64,000 nucleotides of DNA. Source: Pelagivirga sediminicola (lineage in GTDB: Bacteria; Pseudomonadota; Alphaproteobacteria; Rhodobacterales; Rhodobacteraceae). This document shows, piece after piece, positions 42,948-52,369 of this stretch. Position 1 is the first letter of the stretch. Each line of letters begins with the position of its first letter. The notes under the pieces are model-generated. The model was given only the letters and a program-made list of their open reading frames with translations, had not been told where the DNA came from and did no database searches. The DNA lies in contig NZ_QCYH01000001.1 in NCBI RefSeq assembly GCF_003072125.1, forward strand, positions 186,001 through 250,000, in the 5' to 3' direction. The translations under genes were made by a program, and so were the position numbers.

Positions 42948-45044
42948 ATGAGCACAGGTTTTCGCCCCCATCACAGTCATCACCTGCTGCGCGGCGGCGG
43001 GCAGTATTGCGATGATATCGCGCTGCCCGGTGCGCTGCGGGCGGTCTTTCGGCGCTCGGATGTGGCGGCGGGGCGGATTTCGGATCTGGAGATCGCCGCA
43101 GCGCTCGATATGCCGGGCGTGCGCGCGGTTCATACCGGCGCCGATGTCGCGCATCTGGGCGCGCTGCCGGTGAACGAGGTGTTGCCGCTGGAGGTAGAGA
43201 CAGCGTTCCCGATCCTTGCGCAAGGGCAGGTCCACGCGGTCGGGCAACCCGTCGCCGCCGTCCTCGCGCCAAGCCGCGCGCAGGCACAGGACGGCGCCGA
43301 GGCGATCCTGCTCGACATAGACGCCGCCGCGCCCGAGGCGCCGCGCCGGATTGCCGGGCGGGGCTGGCACGCGGGCGATGCGGCCGCGCAGACCCGGGCC
43401 GCCGCGCATGTGGTCAAGGCGCATCTGCAGCATGCGCGCCTTGCGCCCCTGCCGCTGGAGCCGCGCGGTATTGCCGTGCGCCCCGAGCCGGACGGAACCA
43501 TGACGATCTGGCACGCCACGCAGACGCCGCACCGCACGCGAACCCACCTGGCGCAGATCCTGGGGATGGATGCCGCGCGCCTGCGCGTGATCGCGCCCGA
43601 TGTGGGCGGCGCCTTCGGCATGAAGGCATCGCTTTACCCCGAAGAGGTGTATTGCGTCTGGGCCGCGCAGATGCTGGGCGTGCCGGTGCGCTGGAGTGCC
43701 ACGCGCAGCGAGGAATTTCTGTCCGCGACCCATGGCCGGGGGCTGCACACGCAAGGCACGCTGGCGCTGGACGGCGACGGGGACTTTACCGCGCTGACGG
43801 CGCAGGTGACGGCGCCCGTGGGTCATTGGCTGCCGGGCAGCGCGCTGATCCCTGCGTGGAATGCCGCGCGCGTTCTGCCGGGGCCATACGGGATTGATGC
43901 GGTCGACATCGAGACGGCTGCAATGGCCGAAAACCTTGCTCCGACAGGCATTTACCGCGGGGCAGGGCGCCCCGAAGCGGCCGCGCTGATGGAGCGGCTG
44001 GTCGACAAGGCGGCCCGTGCGACGGGTCTTGATCCGTTCGAGATCCGGCTGCGCAACCTGCCCGCCAAGGGCGCGTTTCCACGCCAAACCGCCACGGGAC
44101 AGACGCTGGACAGCGGCGATTATGCCGGCTTGCTCGACCTGCTGCGCCGGGTGTCGAACCATGACGCGCGGGCCCGCGAGATTGCCCGCAGACGCGCGGC
44201 CGGAGAGCTGGTTGGCCTTGGTCTCGCGCTTTTTCTGGAGCCGTCGGGCGAGGGCTGGGAATCGGCGCGCGTGACGTGGCGCGCCAGCGGGCGCGTCGAG
44301 GTTGCAAGCGGCTCGTCCGCCCAAGGACAGGCTCGCGCGCGCAGTTATGCCGCCATCGCGGCGCAGATTCTGCAGGTGCCGCCGCAGGAGATCGACGTGA
44401 GATTCGGCGATACCGCGACATGCTCCGAAGGGATCGGCGCGGTCGCCTCGCGCAGCACGCCGATCGGCGGCAGCGCGGTCAAGGTGGCCTGCCAGGCGCT
44501 GCGGGAGGCGCGCGACGCCGGTGCGAAGCTGCCCCTCAGCGAGGAAATCCGGTATGAGACCGGCGGGCAGGCCTGGGGCGCGGGCGCGTATCTGGTTCAG
44601 ATCAGCATCAACGCCGATACCGGCACGCCCCGTATCGAGGCGGCAATCTGCGTTGACGATGCGGGCACCGTGATCGACGCGCAGGCGGTCGCCGATCAGA
44701 TCGTCGGCGGGTTCGCGCAAGGGCTGGGCGAGGCGATGATGGAGGCGGTCCGCTATGATGCGGACGGCCAGTTGCTGACAGCCTCGCTGATGGATTACGC
44801 CGTCCCGCGCGCCGATGACATGCCGCCGCTGCAACTGGCCGGGTTGCAAACACCGTCGCCCATGAACGCGCTTGGCGCCAAGGGGGTGGGCGAGGCGGGA
44901 ACGATCGGCGCGCCCGCCGCGATCCTGAACGCCGCGCTCGACGCGCTGGCGCCGCTCGGGGTGGAAGATCTGCAGATGCCGCTGAGCCCCGCGCGGCTGT
45001 GGCAGGCGATGACTGATGCACGCAAGAAAGGACCGACCCCATGA
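42948..45044 (+). CDS. Molybdenum hydroxylase large subunit (xanthine dehydrogenase family)
   Basis: The 698-residue protein carries the aldehyde/xanthine-oxidase a/b hammerhead start (RSDVAAGRISDLEIAAAL), then the molybdopterin-binding segments DVGGAFGMKAS, GIYRGAGRPEA and NALGAKGVGEAGTIGAPAA, whose GVGE glutamate is the catalytic base. It would hydroxylate an N-heterocycle or aldehyde at the Moco centre. The 2Fe-2S and FAD subunits that normally pass on the electrons are not adjacent. It is shorter than most family members (about 760-790). The start 42948 is chosen by the family's usual N-terminus. Coupled by ATGA to the next gene. Confidence 0.88.
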   Translation: MSTGFRPHHSHHLLRGGGQYCDDIALPGALRAVFRRSDVAAGRISDLEIAAALDMPGVRAVHTGADVAHLGALPVNEVLPLEVETAFPILAQGQVHAVGQPVAAVLAPSRAQAQDGAEAILLDIDAAAPEAPRRIAGRGWHAGDAAAQTRAAAHVVKAHLQHARLAPLPLEPRGIAVRPEPDGTMTIWHATQTPHRTRTHLAQILGMDAARLRVIAPDVGGAFGMKASLYPEEVYCVWAAQMLGVPVRWSATRSEEFLSATHGRGLHTQGTLALDGDGDFTALTAQVTAPVGHWLPGSALIPAWNAARVLPGPYGIDAVDIETAAMAENLAPTGIYRGAGRPEAAALMERLVDKAARATGLDPFEIRLRNLPAKGAFPRQTATGQTLDSGDYAGLLDLLRRVSNHDARAREIARRRAAGELVGLGLALFLEPSGEGWESARVTWRASGRVEVASGSSAQGQARARSYAAIAAQILQVPPQEIDVRFGDTATCSEGIGAVASRSTPIGGSAVKVACQALREARDAGAKLPLSEEIRYETGGQAWGAGAYLVQISINADTGTPRIEAAICVDDAGTVIDAQAVADQIVGGFAQGLGEAMMEAVRYDADGQLLTASLMDYAVPRADDMPPLQLAGLQTPSPMNALGAKGVGEAGTIGAPAAILNAALDALAPLGVEDLQMPLSPARLWQAMTDARKKGPTP

Positions 45045-45994
45045 AATATGCGAAAAACGAGGCCAAGGAGCATGCACGCGCGCATATGCGCGGCATCTGG
45101 GCCGCCGCGCTGAACCCGTTTCTGCCGGATGGCGCGCTGGACGAGGCGGGCTTGAGGCGGAACATCAGGCATTGGATAGATGACCTTGATATCAAGGGGC
45201 TTTTCATCGCCGGCAAGCAAGGCGAATTCTTCTCGATGTCGGTGCCCGAACGCAAGCGCAATTTCGAGATCGCGGTTGACGAATGCGGCGGACGCGCGGG
45301 CACGATCATGTCCGTGTCGGACCAGAATTTCGACACCGTGCTGGAACTGGCACGTCACGCGCAGGATTGCGGTGCCGATTACATCGTGGTCCACGCGCCG
45401 GTGCTGCATTTCGTCAGCGACCCCGATGAGATAGTCTTCAACTATTACAAGGCGATATGCGACGCAGTTGATATCGGCATCGCGATGTGGAGCCATCCTG
45501 ACAGCGGCTACCTGATGTCGCCGGAACTTTGCGCGCGCATTTCCGATCTGCCCAATATCGTGGCGATCAAATATTCCGTGCCGCGCGAGATGTATGTGCG
45601 GCTGACGCATATGGTCGGGGACAAGATTCACGTCTCGACGGCGTCCGAGGTGGAGTGGCTGGACAATATCGAAGAGCTGAACTGGCGCCTCTATCTGTGC
45701 TCGTCGCCGCCATACCAGCTGCAGACGGCATCCGATCGACGGATGGACGAATACACGCGGCTGGCCTTCGACGGTAAATTCGAGGAGGCGCGCCGCGTCT
45801 CGCGCAGCCTGGATCCCGTGCGCGAGGCGATCCGCAGCACGAAGCCTGCGGACAAGCCGCAGGCGCATGGCAAGTACTGGCAGGAGCTTTTGGGCCAGAC
45901 CGGCGGATCCGTCCGCTTTCCGATGCTGGAATTGACCAACGAGGAAAAGACCGCCACGCGGGAGGCTTTCGAGGCATGTGGCCTGAAACTCTGA
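45041..45994 (+). CDS. DapA-fold (DHDPS/NAL) enzyme with altered catalytic residues
   Basis: The TIM-barrel Schiff-base lysine is clear in NIVAIKYSVP. The usual GTTGE turn is GKQGEF, and the 'YNVP' motif holding the catalytic Tyr reads WSHP. This departs from dihydrodipicolinate synthase and N-acetylneuraminate lyase, which need that Tyr. Class members act as aldolases, dehydratases or deaminases on 2-oxo acids. The 317-residue length is a little over the usual 295. It is coupled to the molybdenum hydroxylase, so it may act on a ring-opened product. No exact function is recognised. Confidence 0.82.
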   Translation: MKYAKNEAKEHARAHMRGIWAAALNPFLPDGALDEAGLRRNIRHWIDDLDIKGLFIAGKQGEFFSMSVPERKRNFEIAVDECGGRAGTIMSVSDQNFDTVLELARHAQDCGADYIVVHAPVLHFVSDPDEIVFNYYKAICDAVDIGIAMWSHPDSGYLMSPELCARISDLPNIVAIKYSVPREMYVRLTHMVGDKIHVSTASEVEWLDNIEELNWRLYLCSSPPYQLQTASDRRMDEYTRLAFDGKFEEARRVSRSLDPVREAIRSTKPADKPQAHGKYWQELLGQTGGSVRFPMLELTNEEKTATREAFEACGLKL

Positions 45995-46029
45995 GCCCGA
46001 GGCACGTTCCGCTGCAAGTAAAATAATTA

Positions 46030-46045
46030 CATAATACTGATTATG
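46030..46045. repeat. AT-rich palindrome between converging genes
   Basis: CATAAT-ACTG-ATTATG is a perfect 6-bp inverted repeat in a locally AT-rich patch (46019-46050) of a GC-rich region. No gene starts beside it. Confidence 0.35.
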
Positions 46046-46068
46046 CGAAACATGGGCTCACATGTGAA

Positions 46069-46095
46069 AAGGCCCCGGCACCGCGCCGGGGCCTT
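46069..46095. terminator. Bidirectional terminator
   Basis: A perfect 11-bp stem (AAGGCCCCGGC with GCCGGGGCCTT) lies between converging genes. On the minus strand TTTT follows, serving ridA; on the plus strand it can end the hydroxylase/DapA transcript. Confidence 0.8.
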
Positions 46096-46102
46096 GAATT
46101 CT

Positions 46103-46453
46103 TCAGGCTTTTGCAGCCGTGACGATGAATTCCACAAGGTATTCATGCGTGGCCAGCTTGGCCTCGCCCGCGGCGCGCGCCGGGGTGTGGCCCTCGGGCA
46201 CCCACGCATCCCAGACCGCGTTCATTTCCGCGAAATCCTTCATGTCCGCCATCCAGATGATCGTCTGCAGGATGCGTGTCTTGTCGGACCCGGCCTCGGC
46301 CAGAAGCTTGTCGATATTGGCAAGGCAGGTTTTCGTCTGCTCTGTCACGCTCTCGCCGGCGGTGCCGACCTGGCCGGCAAGGTAAATGGTGTCGTTATGG
46401 GTGACGATCTGGCTCATGCGCGGGCCGGTATGGCTGCGGGTGATGTTGCTCAT
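46103..46453 (-). CDS. RidA-family enamine/imine deaminase
   Basis: The 116-residue RidA fold is complete: NDTIYLAGQVGT, QTKTCLANIDKLLAEAGS, and the catalytic arginine region TPARAAGEAKLATHEYLVEF. RidA proteins hydrolyse reactive 2-imino acids to keto acids. It lies 31 bp after an FAD amine/amino-acid oxidase gene on the same strand, an enzyme that makes imino acids, so the pair very likely works in sequence. A relative (2-aminomuconate deaminase) acts in 3-hydroxyanthranilate breakdown, which is the alternative. Confidence 0.88.
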   Translation of the reverse strand: MSNITRSHTGPRMSQIVTHNDTIYLAGQVGTAGESVTEQTKTCLANIDKLLAEAGSDKTRILQTIIWMADMKDFAEMNAVWDAWVPEGHTPARAAGEAKLATHEYLVEFIVTAAKA

Positions 46454-46484
46454 TCGGATGAAGTCCTTCTGTCAAGGTTTTGAG

Positions 46485-47594
46485 TTAGTTGGAAAAGAAA
46501 CGGCCGGGCGTCAAGGCGTCCAGCGCTGGTTGCGCCAATTTGGGCGCGCGCCCCTCGATCAGCGCGGCGGCGGTCTGTGACAATGCGGGCGCGGTCTGAA
46601 CGCCGTAACCGCCCTGCCCGGCAAGCCAGAAGAAACCGTCTGCATCCGGCGCAAAGCCGACCACGGGTGTGCGGTCCGGCGCGAAGGTGCGCAGGCCCGC
46701 CCAGCTGTGCTCGACGCGGGTCACGGGAACGGTTACGGCCTGTTCGTAACGGTGCAACCCCTCGGCCAGCACCATGTCATCGGGCCAGGCATCATGCGGA
46801 TCGACGGGATCTTCATCCGCTGGCGACACCATCAGTTTACCTGCATCCGGCTTGGCATACCATGTCTCGGCGGTGGTGCCGAACAGCGGCCAGCTTTCGA
46901 CGTCATGCTCGGGCCCGAGGTTCAGCAAGGCCGCGGAGCGCCGCATCGGTTGCAGGCCCATCGCGGCGACGCCAGCCAGCGCGGCCACCGCGTCGGCCCA
47001 GGCACCGGCCGCGTTAACCACAATGGGCGCCGTGTAGAGTGTGCCGCTTGCCTCGATCTGCCAGGCGCCGCCTTGCCGGGCAATCTTCTGGGCACGCGCC
47101 TTTGCGATGATCGTGCCGCCGCGCGCCTTCAGCAGCTTCACGTAGTCCTGCAGCATCCGGTCGACATCGATGCTCTGGGCGCTGCTCTCGTAGATGGCGG
47201 CGGCAATCGGTTCGGGACGCAGGATGGGCACCATCTTGGCCGCTTCGGCGCCGGTCATGCGCTCCAGTCCGGTGGCGCCGGCGGCATAGGCTTCGAGGCT
47301 GGGCATCTCATCCTCGGACGCGATCAGAAGCTCGCCGCGCGGCGACAGCAGGCTGTGATCGCTGATCCCGCCCGGCTGTGCCAGCGTCGGCTCGGACAGC
47401 GCGTTGATCGCGCGCAGCACGGCGTTGCCGTAATTGCGGATATAGATCGCGGCCGAGCGGCCGGTGGAGTGATAGCCGGGCTGCGCCTCGGCCTCCAGCA
47501 CCAGCACCTTTGCGCTCTTTGCCATCTCGGCGGCCGCCGAGATACCGGCGATGCCGCCTCCGATCACGATGATGTCTGCAGTTTGCTGGCTCAT
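46485..47594 (-). CDS. FAD-dependent amino acid/amine oxidoreductase (DAO fold)
   Basis: The FAD-binding dinucleotide fold DIIVIGGGIAGISAAAEMA is followed by GYHSTGRSAAIYIRNYG, and the C-terminal FAD motif WLAGQGGYGVQTAPALSQ is plain. This fits the D-arginine dehydrogenase-like branch of the DAO family, which oxidises D-amino acids to imino acids. The start at 47594 has AAGGA 8 bases upstream, better than the ATG at 47603. It is first in the operon with ridA. The substrate is unknown. Confidence 0.88.
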   Translation of the reverse strand: MSQQTADIIVIGGGIAGISAAAEMAKSAKVLVLEAEAQPGYHSTGRSAAIYIRNYGNAVLRAINALSEPTLAQPGGISDHSLLSPRGELLIASEDEMPSLEAYAAGATGLERMTGAEAAKMVPILRPEPIAAAIYESSAQSIDVDRMLQDYVKLLKARGGTIIAKARAQKIARQGGAWQIEASGTLYTAPIVVNAAGAWADAVAALAGVAAMGLQPMRRSAALLNLGPEHDVESWPLFGTTAETWYAKPDAGKLMVSPADEDPVDPHDAWPDDMVLAEGLHRYEQAVTVPVTRVEHSWAGLRTFAPDRTPVVGFAPDADGFFWLAGQGGYGVQTAPALSQTAAALIEGRAPKLAQPALDALTPGRFFSN

Positions 47595-47750
47595 GGATCG
47601 CATCCTTGCGGTCTGTCGGCGCGGCGCCGGTCGCGGTCAGGCTTGCCCCAAAAGGGCACGGAATCCAAGAGGCGCGGCCTGATTCTCACGCAGAAATGGC
47701 GCGGGCATGGTTGGCCCCTGCCCGCGCCCTATTCACCGCACTATCCTGTT

Positions 47751-48974
47751 TCAGAAAAACGCCTGAAGACCGGTCTGCGCACGGCCGAGGATCAGCGCGT
47801 GAACATCATGCGTGCCCTCGTAGGTGTTGACCGTCTCAAGGTTCACCATATGACGAATGACTTGATATTCCTCGGAAATTCCGTTTCCGCCATGCATGTC
47901 GCGCGCCATGCGGGCGATATCCAGCGCCTTGCCGCAGTTGTTGCGCTTGATCATGCTGATCATCTCGGGCGCGGCATTGGCGTCGTCCATCAGACGGCCC
48001 ACACGCAGCGCGGCCTGCAGGCCCAGCGTGATCTCGGTCTGCATGTTGGCCAGCTTGAGCTGGAACAGCTGCGTCTGCGCGATCGGCTTGCGGAACTGGT
48101 GACGGTCGAGGCCATATTGCAGCGACTGGTGCCAGCAGAACTCGGCGGCGCCCATCACGCCCCATGCGATGCCATAGCGCGCACGGTTAAGGCAGCCGAA
48201 CGGCCCCTTCAGCCCTTCGACGTTGGGCAGCAGCGCGTCCTCGCCCACCTCGACGCCCTTCATCACGATCTCGCCGGTGACGGAGGCACGCAGGCTCTGC
48301 TTGCCCGCGATCTTGGGCGCGCTGAGGCCCTTCATGCCCTTGTCCAGCACGAAACCCTTGATCTTGCCGTCATGCGCGTCGGACTTGGCCCAGACCACGA
48401 AAACATCGGCGATCGGGCTGTTGGAGATCCACATCTTGGAGCCGGTCAGGCGATAGCCGCCGTCGATCTTCTCGGCGCGGGTCTTCATCCCGGCCGGATC
48501 GCTGCCCGCATCGGGCTCGGTCAGGCCAAAACAGCCGATCAGCTCGCCGGTGGCCAGCTTGGGCAGGTATTTCTGCCGCTGCTCCTCGGTGCCGTAGGCA
48601 TAGATCGGATACATCACCAGCGAGGATTGCACACTCATCATCGAGCGATAGCCCGAATCCACGCGCTCGATCTCGCGCGCGACCAGGCCATAGCTGACAT
48701 AGCCGCTGCCGATGCCGCCGTATTCCTCGGGGATGGTGGTGCCCAGAAGGCCCATTTCGCCCATCTCGGGGAACAATTCGGGCGAGACGGCCTCTTCGGC
48801 ATAGTCCTTGATGACGCGCGGCTGCAGCTTTTCCTGCGCGAAGGTGCGCGCGCTTTCGGCGATCATCCGCTCCTCTTCCTGCAGTTGGTCATCCAGGCGG
48901 AACGGATCCTTCCAGTCGAAGCTGGACAGATCGGGGGCGTCTTTGGCTTTGATTGCGGGTGCGTCGAGGCTCAT
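47751..48974 (-). CDS. gcdH: Glutaryl-CoA dehydrogenase
   Basis: This acyl-CoA dehydrogenase (407 aa) oxidises and decarboxylates glutaryl-CoA to crotonyl-CoA, in lysine and tryptophan breakdown. ACD signatures are present: [33 protein letters not shown] and the C-terminal [17 protein letters not shown], whose Glu is the catalytic base in the glutaryl-specific branch. GGAAAGGG precedes the ATG at 48974. It is divergent from its LysR gene, the usual gcdH/gcdR layout. Confidence 0.95.
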   Translation of the reverse strand: MSLDAPAIKAKDAPDLSSFDWKDPFRLDDQLQEEERMIAESARTFAQEKLQPRVIKDYAEEAVSPELFPEMGEMGLLGTTIPEEYGGIGSGYVSYGLVAREIERVDSGYRSMMSVQSSLVMYPIYAYGTEEQRQKYLPKLATGELIGCFGLTEPDAGSDPAGMKTRAEKIDGGYRLTGSKMWISNSPIADVFVVWAKSDAHDGKIKGFVLDKGMKGLSAPKIAGKQSLRASVTGEIVMKGVEVGEDALLPNVEGLKGPFGCLNRARYGIAWGVMGAAEFCWHQSLQYGLDRHQFRKPIAQTQLFQLKLANMQTEITLGLQAALRVGRLMDDANAAPEMISMIKRNNCGKALDIARMARDMHGGNGISEEYQVIRHMVNLETVNTYEGTHDVHALILGRAQTGLQAFF

Positions 48975-49081
48975 TGAATTCCCTTTCCATGAGTTTATCA
49001 TGCGGTCTGCTTGATATATAGGGCCATTCGGCGCAGAAGAACACCAAGTGTTTTGCGCGAATTCATGAGGAAACGGAATAG

Positions 49082-49990
49082 ATGGCCCTGCCCCGCAGAT
49101 TTCTGCCCTCGATCGCGTCCTTGCGCGCGCTGGAGGCGCTGGACCGTCTGTGCAGCGCGACCGCCGCCGCCGAGGCGCTGGCGCTGACGCAAAGCGCCGT
49201 CAGCCGTCAGATACAGGCGCTGGAGGAACAGCTGGGCGTGACGCTGATCGTGCGGGACGGCCGGCGCATCGTTCTGACGCAGGATGCCGTCCAATATGCC
49301 GCCGAGGTGCGCGCGGCGCTGAACCAGATCGCGCAAGCCTCGCTGAAGCTGACGGCCAATCCATCGGGCGGCGCGTTGAACCTCGCGATCCTGCCGACCT
49401 TCGGCATGCGCTGGCTGGTGCCGCGCCTGCCTGATTTCGCGCGCAGCCACCCGGAGGTGACGCTGAACCTGTCAACCCGGATCAAGCCGTTCAGCTTCGC
49501 GATGGAACCCTTTGACGCGGCTATACATTTTGGCGAGGCAGATTGGCCCGGAACGCGGTCCATGCGACTGCGCGGCGAGGCGGTTCTGGCTGTCTGCGCG
49601 CCGGATCTGATCGAAACAAAACCGCCCACCAGTGCCGCCAGCCTGCTGGACATGCCGCTGATGCATATCGAGACGCGGCCCGGCGCGTGGCGCGCATGGT
49701 TTGCCGCCCAAGGGGTGCAGGCGGGGCGCGTGACCGGCACGACCTATGACCAGTTCGCCACCATCACGCAGGCGGCGCTGCACGGGTTGGGCGTGGCGCT
49801 CTTGCCCGAATACCTGTCCGAGGCGGATCTGGCTGCCGGGCGGCTTGTCGTTGCATGGGGCGGGCCGACGCCCAGCCCCGGCGCCTATCACCTGATCTGG
49901 CCGGATGCCAAATCAGGCGATGCGGCGCTGATCAAGTTCCGCGAGTGGCTGGCCACGCAGATCGGCGAGGATGACCTTCTGCCTCGCTGA
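49082..49990 (+). CDS. gcdR: LysR-family regulator of glutaryl-CoA dehydrogenase
   Basis: A GcvA-like LysR protein of 302 residues: the helix-turn-helix [25 protein letters not shown], then the ligand domain with [21 protein letters not shown], typical of the GcvA/AmpR group. It is divergent from gcdH with about 100 bp between, so the control region is shared. The symbol is given by context. It converges on the carbonic-anhydrase gene. Confidence 0.82.
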   Translation: MALPRRFLPSIASLRALEALDRLCSATAAAEALALTQSAVSRQIQALEEQLGVTLIVRDGRRIVLTQDAVQYAAEVRAALNQIAQASLKLTANPSGGALNLAILPTFGMRWLVPRLPDFARSHPEVTLNLSTRIKPFSFAMEPFDAAIHFGEADWPGTRSMRLRGEAVLAVCAPDLIETKPPTSAASLLDMPLMHIETRPGAWRAWFAAQGVQAGRVTGTTYDQFATITQAALHGLGVALLPEYLSEADLAAGRLVVAWGGPTPSPGAYHLIWPDAKSGDAALIKFREWLATQIGEDDLLPR

Positions 49991-49999
49991 ATTTATCTT

Positions 50000-50530
50000 T
50001 CAATCAATCGCTTGCAGACCACTCTTGAAGCGGCGCATCTTGTCCTGATACCCAAGCGCGCTTTGGCGCAGCCCCTCGATGGCGGCGGCGTCAAGGCTGC
50101 GCACCACCTTGCCGGGCGCGCCCATGACAAGCGATCCGTCCGGGATCTGCTTGCCTTCGGTCACAAGCGCTCCTGCCCCAATCAGGCAATTGGCGCCGAT
50201 CCGCGCGCCGTTCAGCACGGTGGCGCCCATCCCGATCAGCGAATTGTCCCCGATCATGCAGCCATGCAGCATCGCCTTGTGGCCGATCGTGCAGCCCGCG
50301 CCGATGGTCAGCGGATGGCCCATATCGGTATGCATGACGCAGTTTTCCTGCACATTCGTCCCGGCGCCGACATGGATGATCTCGTTGTCGCCGCGCAGCG
50401 TGGCGCCGAACCAGACGGACGCGCCCGCCTCCAACACCACGCGGCCGATCACATGCGCGTCGGGAGCGACCCAGAAATCGCCATCGGCGGGCGTTTCGGG
50501 CGCGTGGCCCTCGAAGGTATAGAGCGTCAT
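50000..50530 (-). CDS. Gamma-carbonic anhydrase-like protein (YrdA family)
   Basis: The 176-residue left-handed beta helix is made of hexapeptide repeats ([33 protein letters not shown]). The zinc histidines sit in ENCVMHTD and [11 protein letters not shown]. Many such proteins bind zinc but lack strong carbonic anhydrase activity. Its start overlaps the gmk stop by ATGA, and yicC lies further upstream, so the three genes form one operon. Confidence 0.9.
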   Translation of the reverse strand: MTLYTFEGHAPETPADGDFWVAPDAHVIGRVVLEAGASVWFGATLRGDNEIIHVGAGTNVQENCVMHTDMGHPLTIGAGCTIGHKAMLHGCMIGDNSLIGMGATVLNGARIGANCLIGAGALVTEGKQIPDGSLVMGAPGKVVRSLDAAAIEGLRQSALGYQDKMRRFKSGLQAID

Positions 50531-51168
50531 TTCAAATCCTCGAATTCCATTTGCAGATTGCGCACATGCTCGGTCAGGGCGGGCTGCTGGATGCGGCGCA
50601 GGCGGGCGGCGGCGATGATCTGTTTCAGCTTGGCATCGGTCGTGTCCAGATCGTCATTGGTCAGAACGTAATCATATTCGGCCCAATGGCTGATCTCGTC
50701 CCAGCTTTTCTGCATGCGTTTTGCGATCACCTCGGCGCTGTCCTGCCCGCGCGATTCCAGACGGCGACGCAGCTCGCCGATCGACGGCGGCAGCAGGAAG
50801 ATCGACAGGGTATGCTTGCCCAGATCCGAGTTCTGGATCTGCTGCGCGCCCTGCCAGTCGATGTCGAACAGCACATCGCGCCCCTGGTTGATCGCCGCCT
50901 CGACCGGCCCCTTGGGCGAGCCATAGAGGTTTCCGAAAACAAAGGCGTGCTCCAGCATCTGGCCGTCATTCACCTGCCGCTTGAAATCGTCGGTGGGCAG
51001 AAAATAGTAATCCTTGCCGTCGATCTCGCCCTCGCGCGCCGCGCGGGTGGTGGCCGAGACGGAAAACAGCACGTTTTCGTCCCAGTCGCGCAGGCGCCGG
51101 GACAGGGTGGATTTTCCCGCGCCCGACGGCGAGGAGAGAATGATCAAAAGGCCGCGCCGGTCTGTCAT
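50527..51168 (-). CDS. gmk: Guanylate kinase
   Basis: It phosphorylates GMP to GDP. The P-loop [16 protein letters not shown], the GMP-binding [21 protein letters not shown] and ARAVEAAIN-like [21 protein letters not shown] region are present; at 213 residues it is standard. It starts 3 bp after the yicC stop and overlaps the carbonic-anhydrase gene, so all three are co-transcribed. Confidence 0.97.
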   Translation of the reverse strand: MTDRRGLLIILSSPSGAGKSTLSRRLRDWDENVLFSVSATTRAAREGEIDGKDYYFLPTDDFKRQVNDGQMLEHAFVFGNLYGSPKGPVEAAINQGRDVLFDIDWQGAQQIQNSDLGKHTLSIFLLPPSIGELRRRLESRGQDSAEVIAKRMQKSWDEISHWAEYDYVLTNDDLDTTDAKLKQIIAAARLRRIQQPALTEHVRNLQMEFEDLK

Positions 51169-51171
51169 GTC

Positions 51172-52077
51172 TTACTCCACATTCTGGACTTGTTCGCGCA
51201 TCTGGTCGACAGCGACCTTCAGCTCCAGCCCGATGGCGGTCAGCGCAGATGACTGCGCCTTGGCGCACAAGGTATTCGCCTCGCGGTTGAATTCCTGGGT
51301 GAGGAAATCGAGCTTGCGGCCCACGGGCGCGCCGCTGGCCAGAAGATCGCGCGCGGCATCCACATGCGCGCGCAGGCGGCCGATTTCCTCGGTCACTTCG
51401 GCCTTGACGGCGATCATCGCCAGCTCCTGCGCGACGCGGGCGGGGTCCGCGCCTGCCGCGCCGTCCATCACGCGCGCGAGGCTGTCTTGCAGCGCCTGCG
51501 CCGCGTCCGCGCGGCGGCCCTCTGCGGCGGTGGCGGCGGCGTCGGTCAGGCGGGCGATGTCGGACAGATGCCCGTCCAGCAGCGCGTGAAGCGCCGCGCC
51601 CTCGCTGCGGCGCATGGCGACGAAATCGGCCAGCACCTCCTCGAAATCGGCGCAGAGGGCCTCCTTGAGCGCGCCCGTGTCCTCGTCGCCGCCCGCCGTC
51701 TCCAGCACGCCGCGCACGGACAGAACGTCGCCGGGGCGCGCCGGGGCAAGCGACAGGCCCCGCGCCATCGCCCGCGCCTCGACCTCGGCGATGGCGTTCA
51801 GAACATCGTCCAGATGGGCCGGATTGATGCGCAGATGCCCGCCCGCATCCTCGGCCTGAAGCCGCAGGTTCAGCGTGACATTGCCCCGCGCAAGCGCCTT
51901 GGCGAGCCGTGCGCGCAGCGCCGCCTCCAGCCCCGAAATCCAGTCGGGCACGCGCAGGCGCAGATCCAGACCCTTGCCGTTGACGCTGCGCAGCTCCCAC
52001 GTCCAGGACCACGGGCCCTGGGCGCCGCGCGCGGCGGCAAAGCCGGTCATCGAAGTCACGCTTTGCGATATCGCCAT
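51172..52077 (-). CDS. yicC: YicC-family endoribonuclease
   Basis: The N-terminus SVTSMTGFAAARGAQGPWSWTWELRSVNGKGLDLRLR and C-terminus KLDFLTQEFNREANTLCAKAQ, with the closing ELKVAVDQMREQVQNVE, are signatures of the YicC family (DUF1732). These are stress-linked RNases related to RNA decay. Length 301 is usual. It is first in the yicC-gmk-carbonic anhydrase operon. Confidence 0.94.
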   Translation of the reverse strand: MAISQSVTSMTGFAAARGAQGPWSWTWELRSVNGKGLDLRLRVPDWISGLEAALRARLAKALARGNVTLNLRLQAEDAGGHLRINPAHLDDVLNAIAEVEARAMARGLSLAPARPGDVLSVRGVLETAGGDEDTGALKEALCADFEEVLADFVAMRRSEGAALHALLDGHLSDIARLTDAAATAAEGRRADAAQALQDSLARVMDGAAGADPARVAQELAMIAVKAEVTEEIGRLRAHVDAARDLLASGAPVGRKLDFLTQEFNREANTLCAKAQSSALTAIGLELKVAVDQMREQVQNVE

Positions 52078-52369
52078 GTCGCCCCCTGCCCGCCTGCGCC
52101 GATGTCGGCGACCGTCCTATGCGCTGGCTGGCGCAGTGGCAAGCGCCCGGCGCGATCCGCTCGGCGAAGGTTAACCATTTGCGGCGGATTTTAGACAAAT
52201 GGGCCGGTATTCATGTCATACCTTGGCAACTGTGTGGCATGTGCTGCCGATTCCCGTCCGCATCGATTTAGAGGCGGGGCACGGAACCACCTATGCGCAA
52301 CGTGTGTTGGCGCGGGGTGGTCGGGCGCGCGGCGCAAGGCAGTATGATGACCGGGGAGACCGCAAGGAC

